Below are positions 1 through 11,102 of a stretch of 64,000 nucleotides of DNA, piece after piece. Where the stretch lies: contig OW388302.1 of NCBI GenBank assembly GCA_936450465.1, positions 55,742,959-55,806,958 on the forward strand, in the 5' to 3' direction. This DNA is from Gibbula magus. Lineage: Eukaryota > Mollusca > Gastropoda > Trochida > Trochidae. The position numbers were made by a program, and so were the translations under genes. A model generated the notes under the pieces. It was not told the origin of the DNA. It was given only the letters and a program-made list of their open reading frames with translations, and did not search any database. Numbering within the stretch: position 1 is the stretch's first letter; each line of letters opens with the position of its first letter.

Positions 1-102
1 TTCACCGACGTGATCGAAGGCAACGTGTCTATAGACGGAGAAATGAACGTTTTGCTCCGAACTGCGTTCGACAGGTGGACATATTTTGAGGAGAAAAAGT
101 GA
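1..102 (+). CDS. possible 3' end of a gene truncated by the window edge
   Basis: The first frame is open from the window edge for 33 codons and stops at TGA 100-102. The peptide is acidic and mixed (ends DRWTYFEEKK) and its codon use, rich in GAC, GTG and GGC, looks more like the coding exons of this window than like the AT-rich DNA around it. I do not recognise the family. It could be the C-terminal exon of a plus-strand gene to the left, or chance. No polyadenylation signal is evident before the Tc1 remnant that starts about 60 bp downstream. Confidence 0.3.
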   Translation, partial: FTDVIEGNVSIDGEMNVLLRTAFDRWTYFEEKK

Positions 103-164
103 TGGTATGAGGAGCCATGTCTCACAACCAACGATCACACCTTGTAACCATTCCCGGCAATTTG

Positions 165-655
165 TCTCGTCTCGTCTTCTCCCGATAATCATCCAACAGA
201 GGGAGCTGTTACAATAGGACAATGCCCACCCTCACACAGCTAGTGCAACAGTGAAATCTCTACGGAATTCCAATGTCAACATCTTGCCATGGCCTTCCAG
301 ATCGCCCGACCTCAACCATATCCAATTATCTATGGGACCATCTTGATCGTCGTATTCGTGCACGTACACCTCCACCGCAGACGTTGGATGCACAGGCCTA
401 AGCACTACTGGAGGAAGGGAGAGCAATAACCCAGAATATGATTCGCCGTTTTATCCGTTCTGTTCCGAGGAGGTGCAATGCTGTGTTTACGGCTCGTGGG
501 GCTCATACGGGATACTAAAAAAACGCCCCCTTGTTTGCTGGAGACCTATAAGATTGTGACCTTGTATCAGTGTGTTGTCTTTGATAATACATGTGAAATA
601 ACAAGTTAGAGATTGATATAAACACTTTCTAAATTCAGGGGTTGCGTTTATTTTC
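165..655 (+). pseudogene. Tc1/mariner-type transposase remnant (C-terminal half) plus 3' terminal region
   Basis: Across two frames the sequence gives the DDE core of a Tc1-family transposase. A LLPIIIQQRELLQ-stop-DNAHPHTA segment contains the second catalytic Asp. WPSRSPDLNHIQ carries the third catalytic region, with Gln where the Glu of SPDLNPIE would be. After a frameshift near 330 the frame continues as DRRIRARTPPPQTLDAQA and IRRFIRSVPRRCNAVFTARGAHTGY before a stop at about 517. The tail contains GGGGTTGCGTTTATTTT near 637, typical of a Tc1 terminal region. In-frame stops, the frameshift and the lost catalytic acid show it is dead. The 5' half is absent. Confidence 0.8.
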
Positions 656-1563
656 TAACAACATACCAGTTCTAAAAAAACATTATGCATTCCAATATAT
701 TTATTGACTTAAACAATAATACCCACATCTTCTATGATGAGTTAAATACGTTTTCATTTCTAACATAATCTTGAACAACATTTGCTAACAACCAATCAAC
801 ATTCTTAGAGAATCACCTTGATAGTGACTGAAACTTACAATCAAGCACGTATAGTTCACCAGCCACCTTTATTACAGTGCAAACTTTGAGTCAATACATT
901 GATATTGGCGTGCACTCGAAATGACCGTTCAACTGTCAGGCGTCTTTACAAATAGCTTCTGTACGTGTATACAGGTATGACAATTGGGGTCACAAGAGAC
1001 TGTCGCGATATGGTGATAGAAAGGTATATAGAGATTATTACACGAGGAAGTGTGTCATATGATTTTTACGAAACGAGCGTGATTTTTTATGTTGCCCAAG
1101 CGAGAGCGAGGGCTATACACAAACTTGCACGAGCTTCGTGAAAGGCATATGACACACTTTCGAGAGTAATGCGTTTTATAACCCATTCTATACCATTTGA
1201 ATGTCGAGAAATAAGCCAGGAGACGGCCCATTTCTCTTGCGACCGAAAGCCACACTGACGTCACGAACAATTGTTTTTATGACGTCAAAGACGCCGAAAT
1301 ACGGGAAGTCGCGGTGAAACAATGGTTGCACGCGTGCTCATATCAATAATAATAACTAAGTTATTTTCAACTTTAACGGTAATAAATAGATGTTTGGAGA
1401 AGATAATGACATTTTGAGATTCGGTTTAACTTGACATAGAGACCTTGGACTATAAAGAAAATTTTGAATTGTATATGTAATATGTTTTATATCTAATTAA
1501 TGATTTAGAGACATATATTTTCAAAATAAATAATAATCTGGATATTTATACGGCAATTATTAC
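656..1563. other. AT-rich intergenic DNA
   Basis: No exon with supporting domain or splice evidence is seen on either strand. The only structure is the palindromic element at 1043-1164, reported separately. Confidence 0.6.
1043..1164. repeat. foldback (inverted-repeat) element
   Basis: Arms built on AGTGTGTCATATG... and ...CATATGACACACTTTCG face each other. The loop contains GAGC and GCGAG motifs (ACGAGCGTG, AAGCGAGAGCGAGGGC, ACGAGCTTCG). A similar loop occurs in the palindrome at 29284-29431, so both may belong to one MITE/foldback family. Confidence 0.55.
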
Positions 1564-2403
1564 TGTTGCTGAACTTGCTGTAAGGGTACATTTAGCCGCG
1601 CCCATTGTTGCTGAACTTGCTGTAAGGGTACGTTGAGCCGCACCCATTATTGCTGAACTTGCTGTAAGAATACATTGAACTGCGCCGATTGTTGCTGAAC
1701 TTGCTGTAAGGGTACATTGAACCGCGACCCATTGTTACTGAACTTGCTGCAAGGATACATTGAGCCGCGCCCACTGTTGCTTAACTTGATAATACATTGA
1801 GCCGCGCCCACTGGTACTGAACCTGCTGTATGGGTACATTGGACCGCGCCCATTGTTACTGAACCTGCTGTAAGGGTACATTGAACCGCGCCCATTGTTA
1901 CTGAACTTGCTGTAAGGGTACATTGAACCGCGCCCATTGTTACTGAACTTGCTGTAAGGGTTCATTGAGCCGCGCCCATTGTTACTGAACTTGCTGTAAG
2001 GGTACATTGAGCCGCACCCATTGTTGTTGAGCCGCGCCCATTGTTACTGAACTTGCTGTAAGGGTACATTGAACCGCGCCCATTGTTACTGAAGTTGCTG
2101 TACGGGTACATTGAACCGCGCCCATTGTTACTGAACTTGCTGTAAGGGTTCATTGAGCCGCGCCCATTGTTACTGAACTTGCTGTAAGGGTACACTGAAT
2201 CGCGCCAATTGTTACTTAACTTGCTGTAAGGGTTCATTGAGCTGCACCCATTGCTTCTGAACTAACTTTATGGGTACATTAAGCCGCGCCCATTGTTACT
2301 GAACTTGATTTAAGGGTACATTGAGCCGCGCCCATTACTTAACGTGCAGTAAGGATTCATTGAGCCGCGCCCATTGTTCCTGATCTGGCTGTAAGGATAC
2401 ATT
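1564..2403. repeat. 42-bp minisatellite, about 20 units
   Basis: The unit is 42 bp (core CATTGTTACTGAACTTGCTG followed by TAAGGGTACATTGAACCGCGCC), repeated about 20 times with point changes and some short units (near 1780, 2020 and 2260-2350). Because 42 is a multiple of three, the minus strand reads as 14-residue repeats of the type YPYSKFSNNGRGSM. The frame is broken repeatedly by short units and no flanking exon extends it, so I read it as non-coding tandem DNA, not as a repetitive secreted protein. Confidence 0.9.
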
Positions 2404-2913
2404 GATAATGATTATGAACCAGCGACGGATGTGGCAAACGCAAAGATATTGCACGGATATTCATGGTTAACATTCCAACAGAGTGTAAAAGGCACGACAT
2501 AGGCCTACGAGGTACGTATACTCCATGTGACTGCAACTGCCTGTTCTACACGAGCATGTAGATATGAATACGGTAATTGCACCTTTGGTCACAAGAATGT
2601 TATCTCCAGAGCAAGCGAAAACGTTTCATGGTCAGTGAGCAACTTCTTGACGAATACCGCACGGACCCGGCATCACTTTTCACCCATGTTGTTACTCAGA
2701 AACCTTGGTTCACCATTTTTATCATGAGACAAAAAACCAAAGCACGCAGTGGAAATACGTTACATCGCCTACCTAATGACTAGTGATGGTAATTCGTAAA
2801 ATACAGGACGTTTAGCAAATTCGTGCCTAAATTGTAAAATAACAAAACCAATCATAATACATCAATGGTGCACAGAAGTCCGGCTGTAGAATCATTACGA
2901 GGTGTTGTATAAT
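2404..2913. other. intergenic DNA downstream of the minus-strand propeller gene
   Basis: Holds the 3' flank of the minus-strand gene ending at 2914. Two overlapping short plus-strand open frames (2527-2783) have no recognisable domain and are not called. No clear AATAAA on the minus strand was found. Confidence 0.5.
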
Positions 2914-3722
2914 TTAGGTGCATTCTCTGACAATGAAAAACAACACCCTGTATGTCTTTTCCATTGGAAACGTTGTGAAATTCTTCGTCTCGGGATCGAA
3001 TATTATCACATAGGGATGGAGTGTAGAGGAGAATATCACCCTGTTGTATGCATATGTCATGTACTTGATCCCGGCCATCGCCCTTCGCCCTCCCAGGAAT
3101 TTACAAAACAGCACGACAGACTTGACAACGTCCTTCAAACTTATCGCATACAATATTCTTGTTGTCCCGTAGTACAGAACATCGCCTCTAGGATTGACAA
3201 CTAGAGAGTATACCTGATCTCTCTCTCGCCCTATATACTTACGATGTTTTCCCTCATAGTCAAAAGACATTATCTTGTCAGAACCTCCTATAAAGAGCAT
3301 TCTAGTGCCCGGATGTGCTGAAATACAATATGGCCGCCATGACAGGCGTCTCACTATTTCATATCCTTCGTCATTAAGTCGTGATGTCATTGCAGTAGGT
3401 GATACAAACCCAACGAAGAAGACGAGGGAGTTAAGATCGTCCACTACCAGATCGTTGCAGTATACTTTGTGTACATGGATCCTCTCGTTAGTACCGTCCA
3501 GATCTGACGACATGATACGGTGCATGTCGGAATAGGAGCAGAAGTACAGCCTCTGCTGTGAGGAGGAGAAGGCTGTACGTGAGTAGTTGTAGGGTCTGAA
3601 TCGTCTCGTTTTGACTATACTGGGGACGGTCGGATCGACTCTGTACAGCCAACACTCGTCACACGGGACAGTGACGAACATCACCCTCTCTGCTTCCTCC
3701 AGGGTACATACCAGATTCTTGT
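2914..3722 (-). CDS. propeller gene exon 3 (propeller domain, terminal exon)
   Basis: Starts after TTTCTTTCAG in phase 1 and runs 809 nt to the stop, ending with VRECT. Contains the blade-like strand repeats, a CDECWLYRVDP segment near the start and two Asp-rich turns. It is by far the longest open frame on the minus strand in the left third of the window. Confidence 0.75.
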
Positions 3723-6074
3723 CTGAAAGAAACATCCCGATTCGTAAACTGAAGACAAGTTAAATACAATACAATAAACTGGCTCCATATACAGATTGAG
3801 AATTATCTTTCCAAACCAGTGAACTTTATCAGACTATTTTTGGGAAGAAAAATCCGTTGTACTGAAATAAGATATATCTCTGCCTTTTGCCTATATTTTC
3901 ATTAGTTTTATTTGGAAAGTTTCGATAGTTTCGAGGTACAACTATCCCATAAAACAAGAATTACTATAATTATATGTATTATGTCATTGTGTAGTTCTGT
4001 ATGTTATGGTTTGTATAGTTCTATGGTGTTACAACATTTTATAGTTCTATGGTGTTGCAACATTTTATAGTTCTATGATGTCATAATATTGAATAGTTCT
4101 GTGGTGTTATAACATTGTTTCTATGGTATACTGTGATAAACTTGCAATTGCAAATCAAATAATGAGAACATGCTGGATGCAACGTTTAATCCAGGTATTC
4201 ACGAAACGTTTATTGAAAATCAATCTCTGCGTTCTGTTTTGGTGCCAGTGAATGTTGCTTTCACAACATGTCAGTAATCAGAGATGCACTTAATAGTCGC
4301 ACTTTAGTATCTGCGGTTGGTACAGTAGATATCGTACAGCGTGGGATCATGCTAATCGGACTTCCGTTAATACTGCAAGATCCAGTCAGTACCGAGGTTT
4401 CTATGGTTGCTTTACCAGCGACATCTTGTTCATCGCTGTTATAATGTGTCCCACTTAAATATCACACTCTATGGTCGTTCTCGGTTGATAGTTAAAATGA
4501 GGGTTCTATCGGGGTATTTTTTGTGGAAACGAAATTCAAAGGGATATTCCCGTTTACACATATATGTTATCAATACATGATAAAAAAAACAGCCAAATTG
4601 AAAGACACTAATGAAGGTAATATGTTGATGACTTTATATTTCGCAACTTGACAAACACAAGCGCACGTTTGTTGAAAATAAAAACATTGAGAACTGACGC
4701 CATTCACAGGCGCTGCGAGTCGGGAATACATCGCTTCAGCATAACAGCAACGTGTTTACTAGTTTTATGACATGTCATCATGTTACTTTAGAATACTCCA
4801 TGTGTGTGTCTTTAATTAATTCTTTAAAAAATGCAAAATTAGGTACAATATAGCGTGTTTTCGTTTCATGTAATGCAAAAATATCCAAGATGGCGACAGA
4901 ACTCTCCCTTTAACCCGGATACATAATAATCTCCATATCAAACGTGCTTATTCTCATTATTCTAGTTGTTCCTATAGCTCTATGATGTAATGTTATGATA
5001 TTATTTCCTTCATTGTTGAAGTAATTGTAAATTGTAAATCTCGAATCTTACCTTTGTGTGTTGCAGCACCCTGCTCCTGGAAATACAGAAGGATCTGAAT
5101 TGAATGTTATCACAGCACATCGTCGTTATAACTATCACATTCTCCGGATCTATTAGATAAGTGGTGTCAATACGTTATAGTTATATACGTTATAATGTTT
5201 TACATGGTCGTTATAACTATCACCTTCCTCGGATCTATTAGATAAGTGGTGTCAATACGTTATAGTTATATACGTTATAATGTTTTACATGGTCGTTATA
5301 ACTATCACCTTCCTCGGATCTATTAGATAAGTGGTGTCAATACGTTATAGTTATATACGTTATAATGTTTTACATGGTCGTTATAACTATCACATTCCCC
5401 GGATCTATTAGATCAGTGATGTCAATACGTTATAGTTATATACGTAATAATGATTTACCACAACGCAACATTTTTGATATTTTTCATTTTAATTCTACCC
5501 TGAACTCAATTTATATTTAGTGACCCTTTAACAATTTATCCCCAAATATAGTTTGTCAAAACAGTATCAGACCAGGGCCTCCTTTCACAAAGCTACCTTT
5601 ACTAAGGTTAACCTTATCTCCCATCCTTTAACATTGCGCTAAGGCTACCTTAGTGACTTACGATCACCTTAGTGCTTTGTGAAAGGGGGCCCAGTTATAG
5701 CAATGTTACATTTATAACTGTATACATAATCATAGTATGTGATAATTTTTGTTTCATGATCATTACTGTAATATTGAGCTTTATGTAGCAGATATAGTCA
5801 ATATGGACTGTACCGTGTCATTGGGAGCTGGTCTGTGACACCAGAGTTCTCCTGCTGTCAGTGTGGTGTGTGCACCAAGAGTGGAACATTCCCTGGTCCT
5901 GGTGAGACTGACGACAGTACAGGATGAGTTGCCAGCAACCTCGGACAGGTGTGTGAACAGACTGACAAGGTCAGCGTCCCCGTCAGCAACAGCAACATCC
6001 CCGTCAGCCACAGCAACATCCCCGTCAGCAACAACATGGACAGCGATGAGCCACAACCAAAAGAAGAGCAGCAT
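2914..6074 (-). CDS. secreted six-bladed beta-propeller-like (YWTD/TolB-like) protein, three coding exons
   Basis: Gene model on the minus strand: exon 1 6074-5814, micro-exon 2 5076-5052 (25 nt), exon 3 3722-2914. The phases agree (0, then 1) and the joined frame is 364 residues with a TGA stop. The start is chosen because it begins a clear signal peptide (MLLFFWLWLIAVHVVADG). This is followed by a short acidic repeat of VAVADGD type, a Cys-containing stalk, then about 265 residues with the recurring pattern of propeller blades (RLYFCSYSDMHRIMSSDLDG, MLFIGGSDKIMSFDYEG, DVLYYGTTRILYAISL). That resembles LDL-receptor YWTD or TolB propellers and suggests an extracellular binding role. No ligand or pathway can be named. 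Exon 3 could be mistaken for a gene starting at 3735, but that ATG lies inside the polypyrimidine/AG acceptor TTTCTTTCAG. Confidence 0.65.
4013..4120. repeat. short tandem repeat, about 28 bp x 4
   Basis: Four degenerate copies of a unit with core TATAGTTCTATGGTGTTACA followed by ACATTT. It lies in intron 2 of the minus-strand propeller gene. Confidence 0.7.
5052..5076 (-). CDS. propeller gene exon 2 (25-nt micro-exon)
   Basis: TATTTCCAG acceptor, 25 nt encoding EQGAATHK plus one base, then CAAAG|GTAAGA donor. It enters in phase 0 and leaves in phase 1, exactly matching exons 1 and 3. Such a small exon needs transcript support. Confidence 0.5.
5122..5460. repeat. 85-bp tandem repeat, four copies
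   Basis: The unit beginning GTCGTTATAACTATCAC recurs at 5122, 5207, 5292 and 5377, exactly 85 bp apart, with only a few substitutions between copies. The unit also holds internal TACGTTATA repeats. It is in intron 1 of the propeller gene. Confidence 0.9.
5574..5692. repeat. small MITE-like foldback element
   Basis: Terminal inverted repeats GGGCCTCCTTTCACAAAGC and GCTTTGTGAAAGGGGGCCC enclose about 80 bp that is itself rich in the inverted words AAGGTTAACCTT and CCTTAGTG. The form is that of a non-autonomous DNA element. It lies in intron 1 of the propeller gene. Confidence 0.65.
5814..6074 (-). CDS. propeller gene exon 1 (signal peptide and N-terminal stalk)
   Basis: 87 codons from ATG (6074). 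Signal peptide, VADGD repeats, then a segment with Cys residues and a possible N-glycosylation site (GNSSC). The donor is ACG|GTACAG at 5813-5812, phase 0. Reading through the donor would give only ten more residues before a stop. Confidence 0.65.
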
Positions 6075-6505
6075 AGTTCGGTCTCAAACAGTTACCTGCG
6101 TTCTTTAAATGTTTATGTGTCTGTAGTTTGTATTAAAGTGGATTGCCGTTGCCACACTGCATACGACACTTTATTGACAACGAAGTCTCTACTGCATCCT
6201 CATCGGGAAAGCTGACAACAGAGAGTGTAAAATAGAAAAGAAAAATCAATTTTATATGAATCAAATTGTTAGTCAATAAACAATAAATATGTCACTTCCA
6301 AAACAGAATATGAATTCATAGACAGAAACATCGTAAGCTCAAACGGTATACACAGATATACAAATGGTATTCCTTTTACTATAGATCAGTATCGTGTTAC
6401 TGTGGCCAAACCCATTTAAATATTTCCAGGAAATATTCTGTAGTCAAGTTACATTTTTGTTTCGCTACAAAACACGCTGTTATCAAGAAAACCGTGCTTT
6501 ACAAT
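6075..6505. other. upstream flank of the propeller gene
   Basis: AT-rich. On the minus strand no convincing TATA box was found directly before the ATG at 6074, so the promoter or a 5' untranslated exon cannot be placed. Confidence 0.4.
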
Positions 6506-7304
6506 GTAAACTGACTTGCAAAAGAAACGCCACCAGAATACAAAAGGTTATTATTTTTCGAGGAACGAAGCCTACCGATTGAAAACACTTTAAACATGTC
6601 TTCTAAATGTAACCTGTACATTCACTGTACGCAAATGCAAGTTTTCGTCGTAATTTTCGAGAAAAATGAACTTATTGGTCAAAACTTTCAGATTGTGTAC
6701 AAAGTTAACCAAATGAAATTTGGGTACAAAACATCAACAGAATGGAGGTTTTACATTAAAATATTAGATTGCAAGCGACGAACATGGCTTTTTAAAGTGC
6801 TACAGAAAAAGAGAGAACAATTTGCATCCTACAGATTGGAGCGACGCTTAACCAAGTTGCATAATCATGGATTGCACCAAGCGTACAAAAGCCAGACTCG
6901 CTAAATTTTACAGACGAACTGGTAACATTGCGTACAAGCCACGGAGTGGAAAACCAAAGTTATCCACGCCGAAGAAAGACTGATCTGCTGACTTGTCACC
7001 CATTGAACAACTTTTGCAATTCCAACCTCGGCCATTTACAATAGAGACTTGGCCTTTTCCTCATGTGTTTGTAAGCCTTCTTACACCATTAAGCTTAAAA
7101 TATCGTTATTCTATTCAATGTTCTAAAAAATCTGATGATCGAAAACTGGACAATTGACCCTTTACGTCACGTCAATTAATGGTTATTTTTTACTGAAATA
7201 CCCTTCCAATTGTATGTATTTTCGATACACAATATTAAAATATGAGTTTGTTTGATTTGGGACCAAAAATCTTTTGGTTGCGTTTCTTTTGCAAGTCAGT
7301 TTAC
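6506..7304. mobile_element. internally deleted Tc1/mariner-like element
   Basis: Inverted termini GTAAACTGACTTGCAAAAGA... and ...TCTTTTGCAAGTCAGTTTAC bound 799 bp. Near 6830-6985, across two frames, it carries remnants of the Tc1 N-terminal helix-turn-helix region: IGATLNQVA, then AKFYRRTGNIAYKPRSGKPK and LSTPKKD, matching the usual RRTGDV.DRPRSGRPK..TP..D pattern. The catalytic DDE half is missing, so the element can only have moved in trans. Confidence 0.75.
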
Positions 7305-7360
7305 TTATGTATTCCATTACAAGATCAAAAGATCTCCTACCTTCGTTGTGCTGCCTCGCG

Positions 7361-7667
7361 GAATTCACAGATGCTTATGTTTTCACAGAATTCACAGATG
7401 TTTTGGGTTTCTCAGAATTCACAGATGTTTGTGTTTTCACAGAATTCACAGATGTTTATGTTTTCACAGAATTAACATATGTTTGTGGTTTCTCAGAATT
7501 CATACTATATATATTCATAGTTTCACTGAATTCACAGATGCCTATGGTTTCTCAGAATTTGCAGATGTTTTTGGCTTCTCAAAATTCACAGATGTTTGTG
7601 CTTTCTCATAATTCACAGATGTTTGCTATTTCTCAGTATTCACAAACATTTGCTAGTTCTTAGAATT
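7361..7667. repeat. 27-bp minisatellite, about 11-12 units
   Basis: The unit GAATTCACAGATGTTTGTGT + TTTCACA (27 bp) repeats from GAATTC to GAATTC with one longer unit near 7500. Because 27 is a multiple of three, all three plus frames stay open. No start, splice or domain context supports coding. Confidence 0.9.
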
Positions 7668-8984
7668 CTATGATGGTTTGATGTTTCACAGGACACATCT
7701 GAAAAATTAAAAGATAATGAGAAAATGAACTACTAATTCCCATAGTTTAAAGAAATAATAATCAAATAAAGTGTCATCTAATGAAAAATACCCAAGCTTA
7801 TGCACTCTAAACTTCAATTTACTCAAACCAAACGTATCAATAATTGACGAGTTTAACTACTCACAGAAGATATGAATGAAAGAAAAGAAATGAACAACAT
7901 ACACACCACACGTCCTGTGGAGCTCTGCACCTGTATTGAATTCACCAGTCAATACAAATACGAATTATGAATACAATGTCTCTGAATTCCATGTCCTGAA
8001 TTCATTGTCCTACAGGCATGACACATTGCTCACGTGAAAGATGAACATTATAGAGAGGGATATATCCAAGTAATAACAGGGGTTTTGAGAGAAGGGAAAT
8101 CGAATTTTAATAAATTTTAATTTTGATTTAATAAAGACATGTGAATTTGCCTTTGTCCGCAAACTAATCCACTGATGTAAATAGTAGATAAAAAATGAGC
8201 TGACATTTAATATTATTGTAAAATTCTCACACGGTACTTTTCACAAAACAGTTCTCTTTCCGTTATCACAGATACGAATGTCTGAGAATAAAACTGATTA
8301 AAATTGACCTAAACACCGAGATAAAGGCTTCGTAACATTTTCGCACACTGAGATAAGCAGCCATATTAAACCAGCCGTCAAAACGGTGAGAACATTTTCT
8401 GTTTTTAGTCCGACTATTTTCTTAATAGTTTTATTTGGTAAGTGAATATTTTGTTCTTAAAACAGATTACTGCTTGCATTTGTAAAATGAAAGTAGTTCC
8501 TTTCAGGCACAACAAACTCGTTGACACATAGATGTATTCATTAAAATATTGTCGTAAATGATTGAAATACCGTATTATCTCAGTGAAATAAATCCGTTTC
8601 ATTTTTGTTCACAGTAGTTTTATCCGTATTACTTAAATTTCTACCCCACTCGATGAGGTCAACACAGTTTTAGTCATGAACAAACATAATTTGAATCTCC
8701 AGGGTTAATTTCTCTAGAGACGGTCGTTTATAGGGGATTAACGTTCAATTGTCACAATTGTATTAATAATGCTAATTTCAACGCCTAATATCCAGCATAT
8801 ATTCTGCTCACTAGCGGTACAATATGTACATTATTACCATGAAGGAATTGTACTTTCGGTGCCGCCACTAAGCGACCGTGCGACCATTTAGGCCCCTAGC
8901 TCTTCGGTCAGTTACCAATTTAAATAGTTGGGTGGACTGAGTGCAATGTGGATGAAGTGTCCTGCACAAGGACAAAACACAGTA
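7668..8984. other. AT-rich intergenic DNA
   Basis: No gene, RNA or strong repeat seen. A few isolated GAATTC words near 7937-8010 look like the decayed edge of the 27-bp array. Confidence 0.5.
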
Positions 8985-9044
8985 TCACTGTGTACACTGG
9001 AAGTAGAGAGGTGTATATCGATGATATGTTTGTAGAGAGGAGTA
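8985..9044 (+). repeat. left arm of a widely spaced inverted repeat
   Basis: CACTGTGTACAC...GTAGAGAGGTGTAYATCGATGAT followed by GTAGAGAGGAGTA. The reverse complement lies at 10936-11002. The arm itself contains a direct repeat of GTAGAGAGG. Confidence 0.65.
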
Positions 9045-10935
9045 GAAAACAAAACAGTTGGTATATAACAGCAGAATTCTCCTATTTCTTATTTAGTTTA
9101 GTACACAGTTATGAACACATTAGAAAAATAATACAATTTGTGAGTGCGGGTGGCTGTTTCAGTGTGCTGAGGCATATAGAAATTATCAAAAACTTGCTTT
9201 GCTCAGTGACCCTGTGTACTTTTTGGATGCGATTGAAATGTTTACAATGAAAATTAGACAAATTAGTTGATGTAATTTTTAAAAATTCCCTAGTATACAT
9301 AACTTGACTTCTGCAGGAAAGAACCATTGCCTAGGAAATGGTTTCGGATAGTCTTCTAGAGCGAAATGCTGTTTTTTTCCTTTCGTTGCTTGTGTACCGT
9401 TTGTATCATAAATTGCTGCTTCGCTGTACCGTTTGTAGTTTCGGTTGATGTGCCACTTGTATATTTAAACAAGTTATCAATATTTAGTTTCTGATACACA
9501 CACAAGCACTTCGTTACGTTTTAGATATAAATAAATGTATATATGTTATCATGAGGTTCTTCGAAATAGGCTTTTGTTTCTGGCACTTTCCAGAGAAGCG
9601 TGAATTTATTTGGGAAAAAAACCACGTTGAAGACTCATTGATTGCCAGGTTTGCACTACGAAAGCCTATGATTCATATATTTGTAAAATCTTTCCACAAA
9701 ATAATATCAGACCACGATATAAAAACCTCAAAACTGCGATGTTCCTGATCGGAAACTGTTCAGCTGACAATAGTTTATGGAACGACAGATATTTTTTTAA
9801 ATTGTCAATATATTTTAACTGTCACACGAGGGGGCATTTTAATTATCTACTCAATGTTATGAACCTAATTGAATCTAATTAGCCATTATGTGATCATTCG
9901 GATTCTCATCAACATTCACGTTACGTTCTGCCTTGGCGAAATTCACGTAGATAATGCGTTACCTATGTTTACTTGCATGCTAAAGCCTTTACCGTAATTA
10001 AGAACCTAATGTACTTGTCCAAGAAAGACACAATAACAAGCAATGCCTTACACTCACATTTCATATGCTTCTCTCCTAGTAAGATTATCTCCATTTCTTC
10101 CGAAAATATTTCGGACATTTTTAAACAGATAAGACTCGGGTTTTAAGACAGATTTATAATGTGAACCTTCATGTAAAGATAAGTGCAAGTCTTATTTCAA
10201 GATATCAATTGACTGGAGAAATGTACTCTGGAAACACGGATATATTCTTGATATACATATGAGGAAATATGTCTCTCCCGTTTAGAACATATATTTTTGA
10301 TATTATTCTGTCCGCGATAGTTTTGAAGCCTCCACTCAATATTTTCCGAATCACGATTTCTCTTTCAGGGTGTGTATCAATGAATGGTATGGTTGTATTG
10401 TCATAAAATGATATCCTCCTTGTCACGGTTCTAAATATTTATATAATTGATATAAATGTGTCACCCATTATATACCTGGAAATGAAGGGGACAGATGATA
10501 TATATGGTTTACGATATTCTGTGTGTTTTGCCCAAAACATACTACCAACGGTACACAAAATATCTACAAACTGTACACAAAGGAAAATCCACACCGATTA
10601 TTTACAGGCTAAAATAACAAACTTGAATAGGATATTGGTAGAATTCACACTGCCTTAAGTAAACTTGAAGCTTAGTTAAGACATTTCTCTTGTAAGTGAA
10701 TCGAAATGTAACATATTTATTTATTAAATTATTAAAAAATGTGAACACTGGCGACACAAAATACACCCCCCAGACTGAGCAACGCTAATATACAATGATA
10801 TACGTGATATTATCACCCAGTTGTAATATTGTTATTTATTTATAAGTACAAGGTAAAACTTCAAGTAAAACTTACTTGTGATAATTACCCGTCCTTGGTG
10901 TTATTTCCAAATTAAGCTGAAAATGTAGCCATTTT
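9045..10935. other. 1.9 kb between the two inverted arms
   Basis: AT-rich, no recognisable coding sequence. It could be the body of a non-autonomous element bounded by the arms at 8985 and 10936. Confidence 0.4.
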
Positions 10936-11002
10936 ACTCCTCTCTACAAATATATCATCGATGTACACCTCTCTACACCCGGTGTACGATGATACACAGT
11001 GA
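10936..11002 (-). repeat. right arm of the inverted repeat
   Basis: Reverse complement of 8985-9044 with a few changes (shared core about 45 bp around TACACCTCTCTAC and ATCATCGAT). Confidence 0.65.
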
Positions 11003-11017
11003 GTATGAGACCCAAGT

Positions 11018-11102
11018 CACAAATGTTTGGTGTCTCCACGGTGACACCAAACCATTGGCGTGAGAGGCCAGCATGCTGACCACTACACCACTGTCGTCAC
11101 CA
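11018..11102 (-). mobile_element. tRNA-like (Glu-type) SINE head or tRNA pseudogene
   Basis: On the minus strand TGGTGTAGTGGTCAGCATGC is a good RNA polymerase III A box, followed by an anticodon-arm-like GGCCTCTCACGCC (CTC in the loop). The B box is decayed (ACTTGGGTCTC), so this is not a working tRNA. A tRNA-derived SINE is the simplest reading. Confidence 0.5.

Noticed and set aside
1592..2237. Minus-strand ORFs reading YPYSKFSNNGRGSM repeats, as a possible silk- or shell-matrix-like protein
   Set aside because: The frame is broken by irregular units, there is no signal peptide or flanking exon, and the composition is explained by the 42-bp tandem repeat.
2527..2783. Two overlapping plus-strand ORFs, with a faint DCNCLFYTS similarity to OTU-protease starts
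   Set aside because: Stops interrupt the relevant frame and the similarity is only a few residues.
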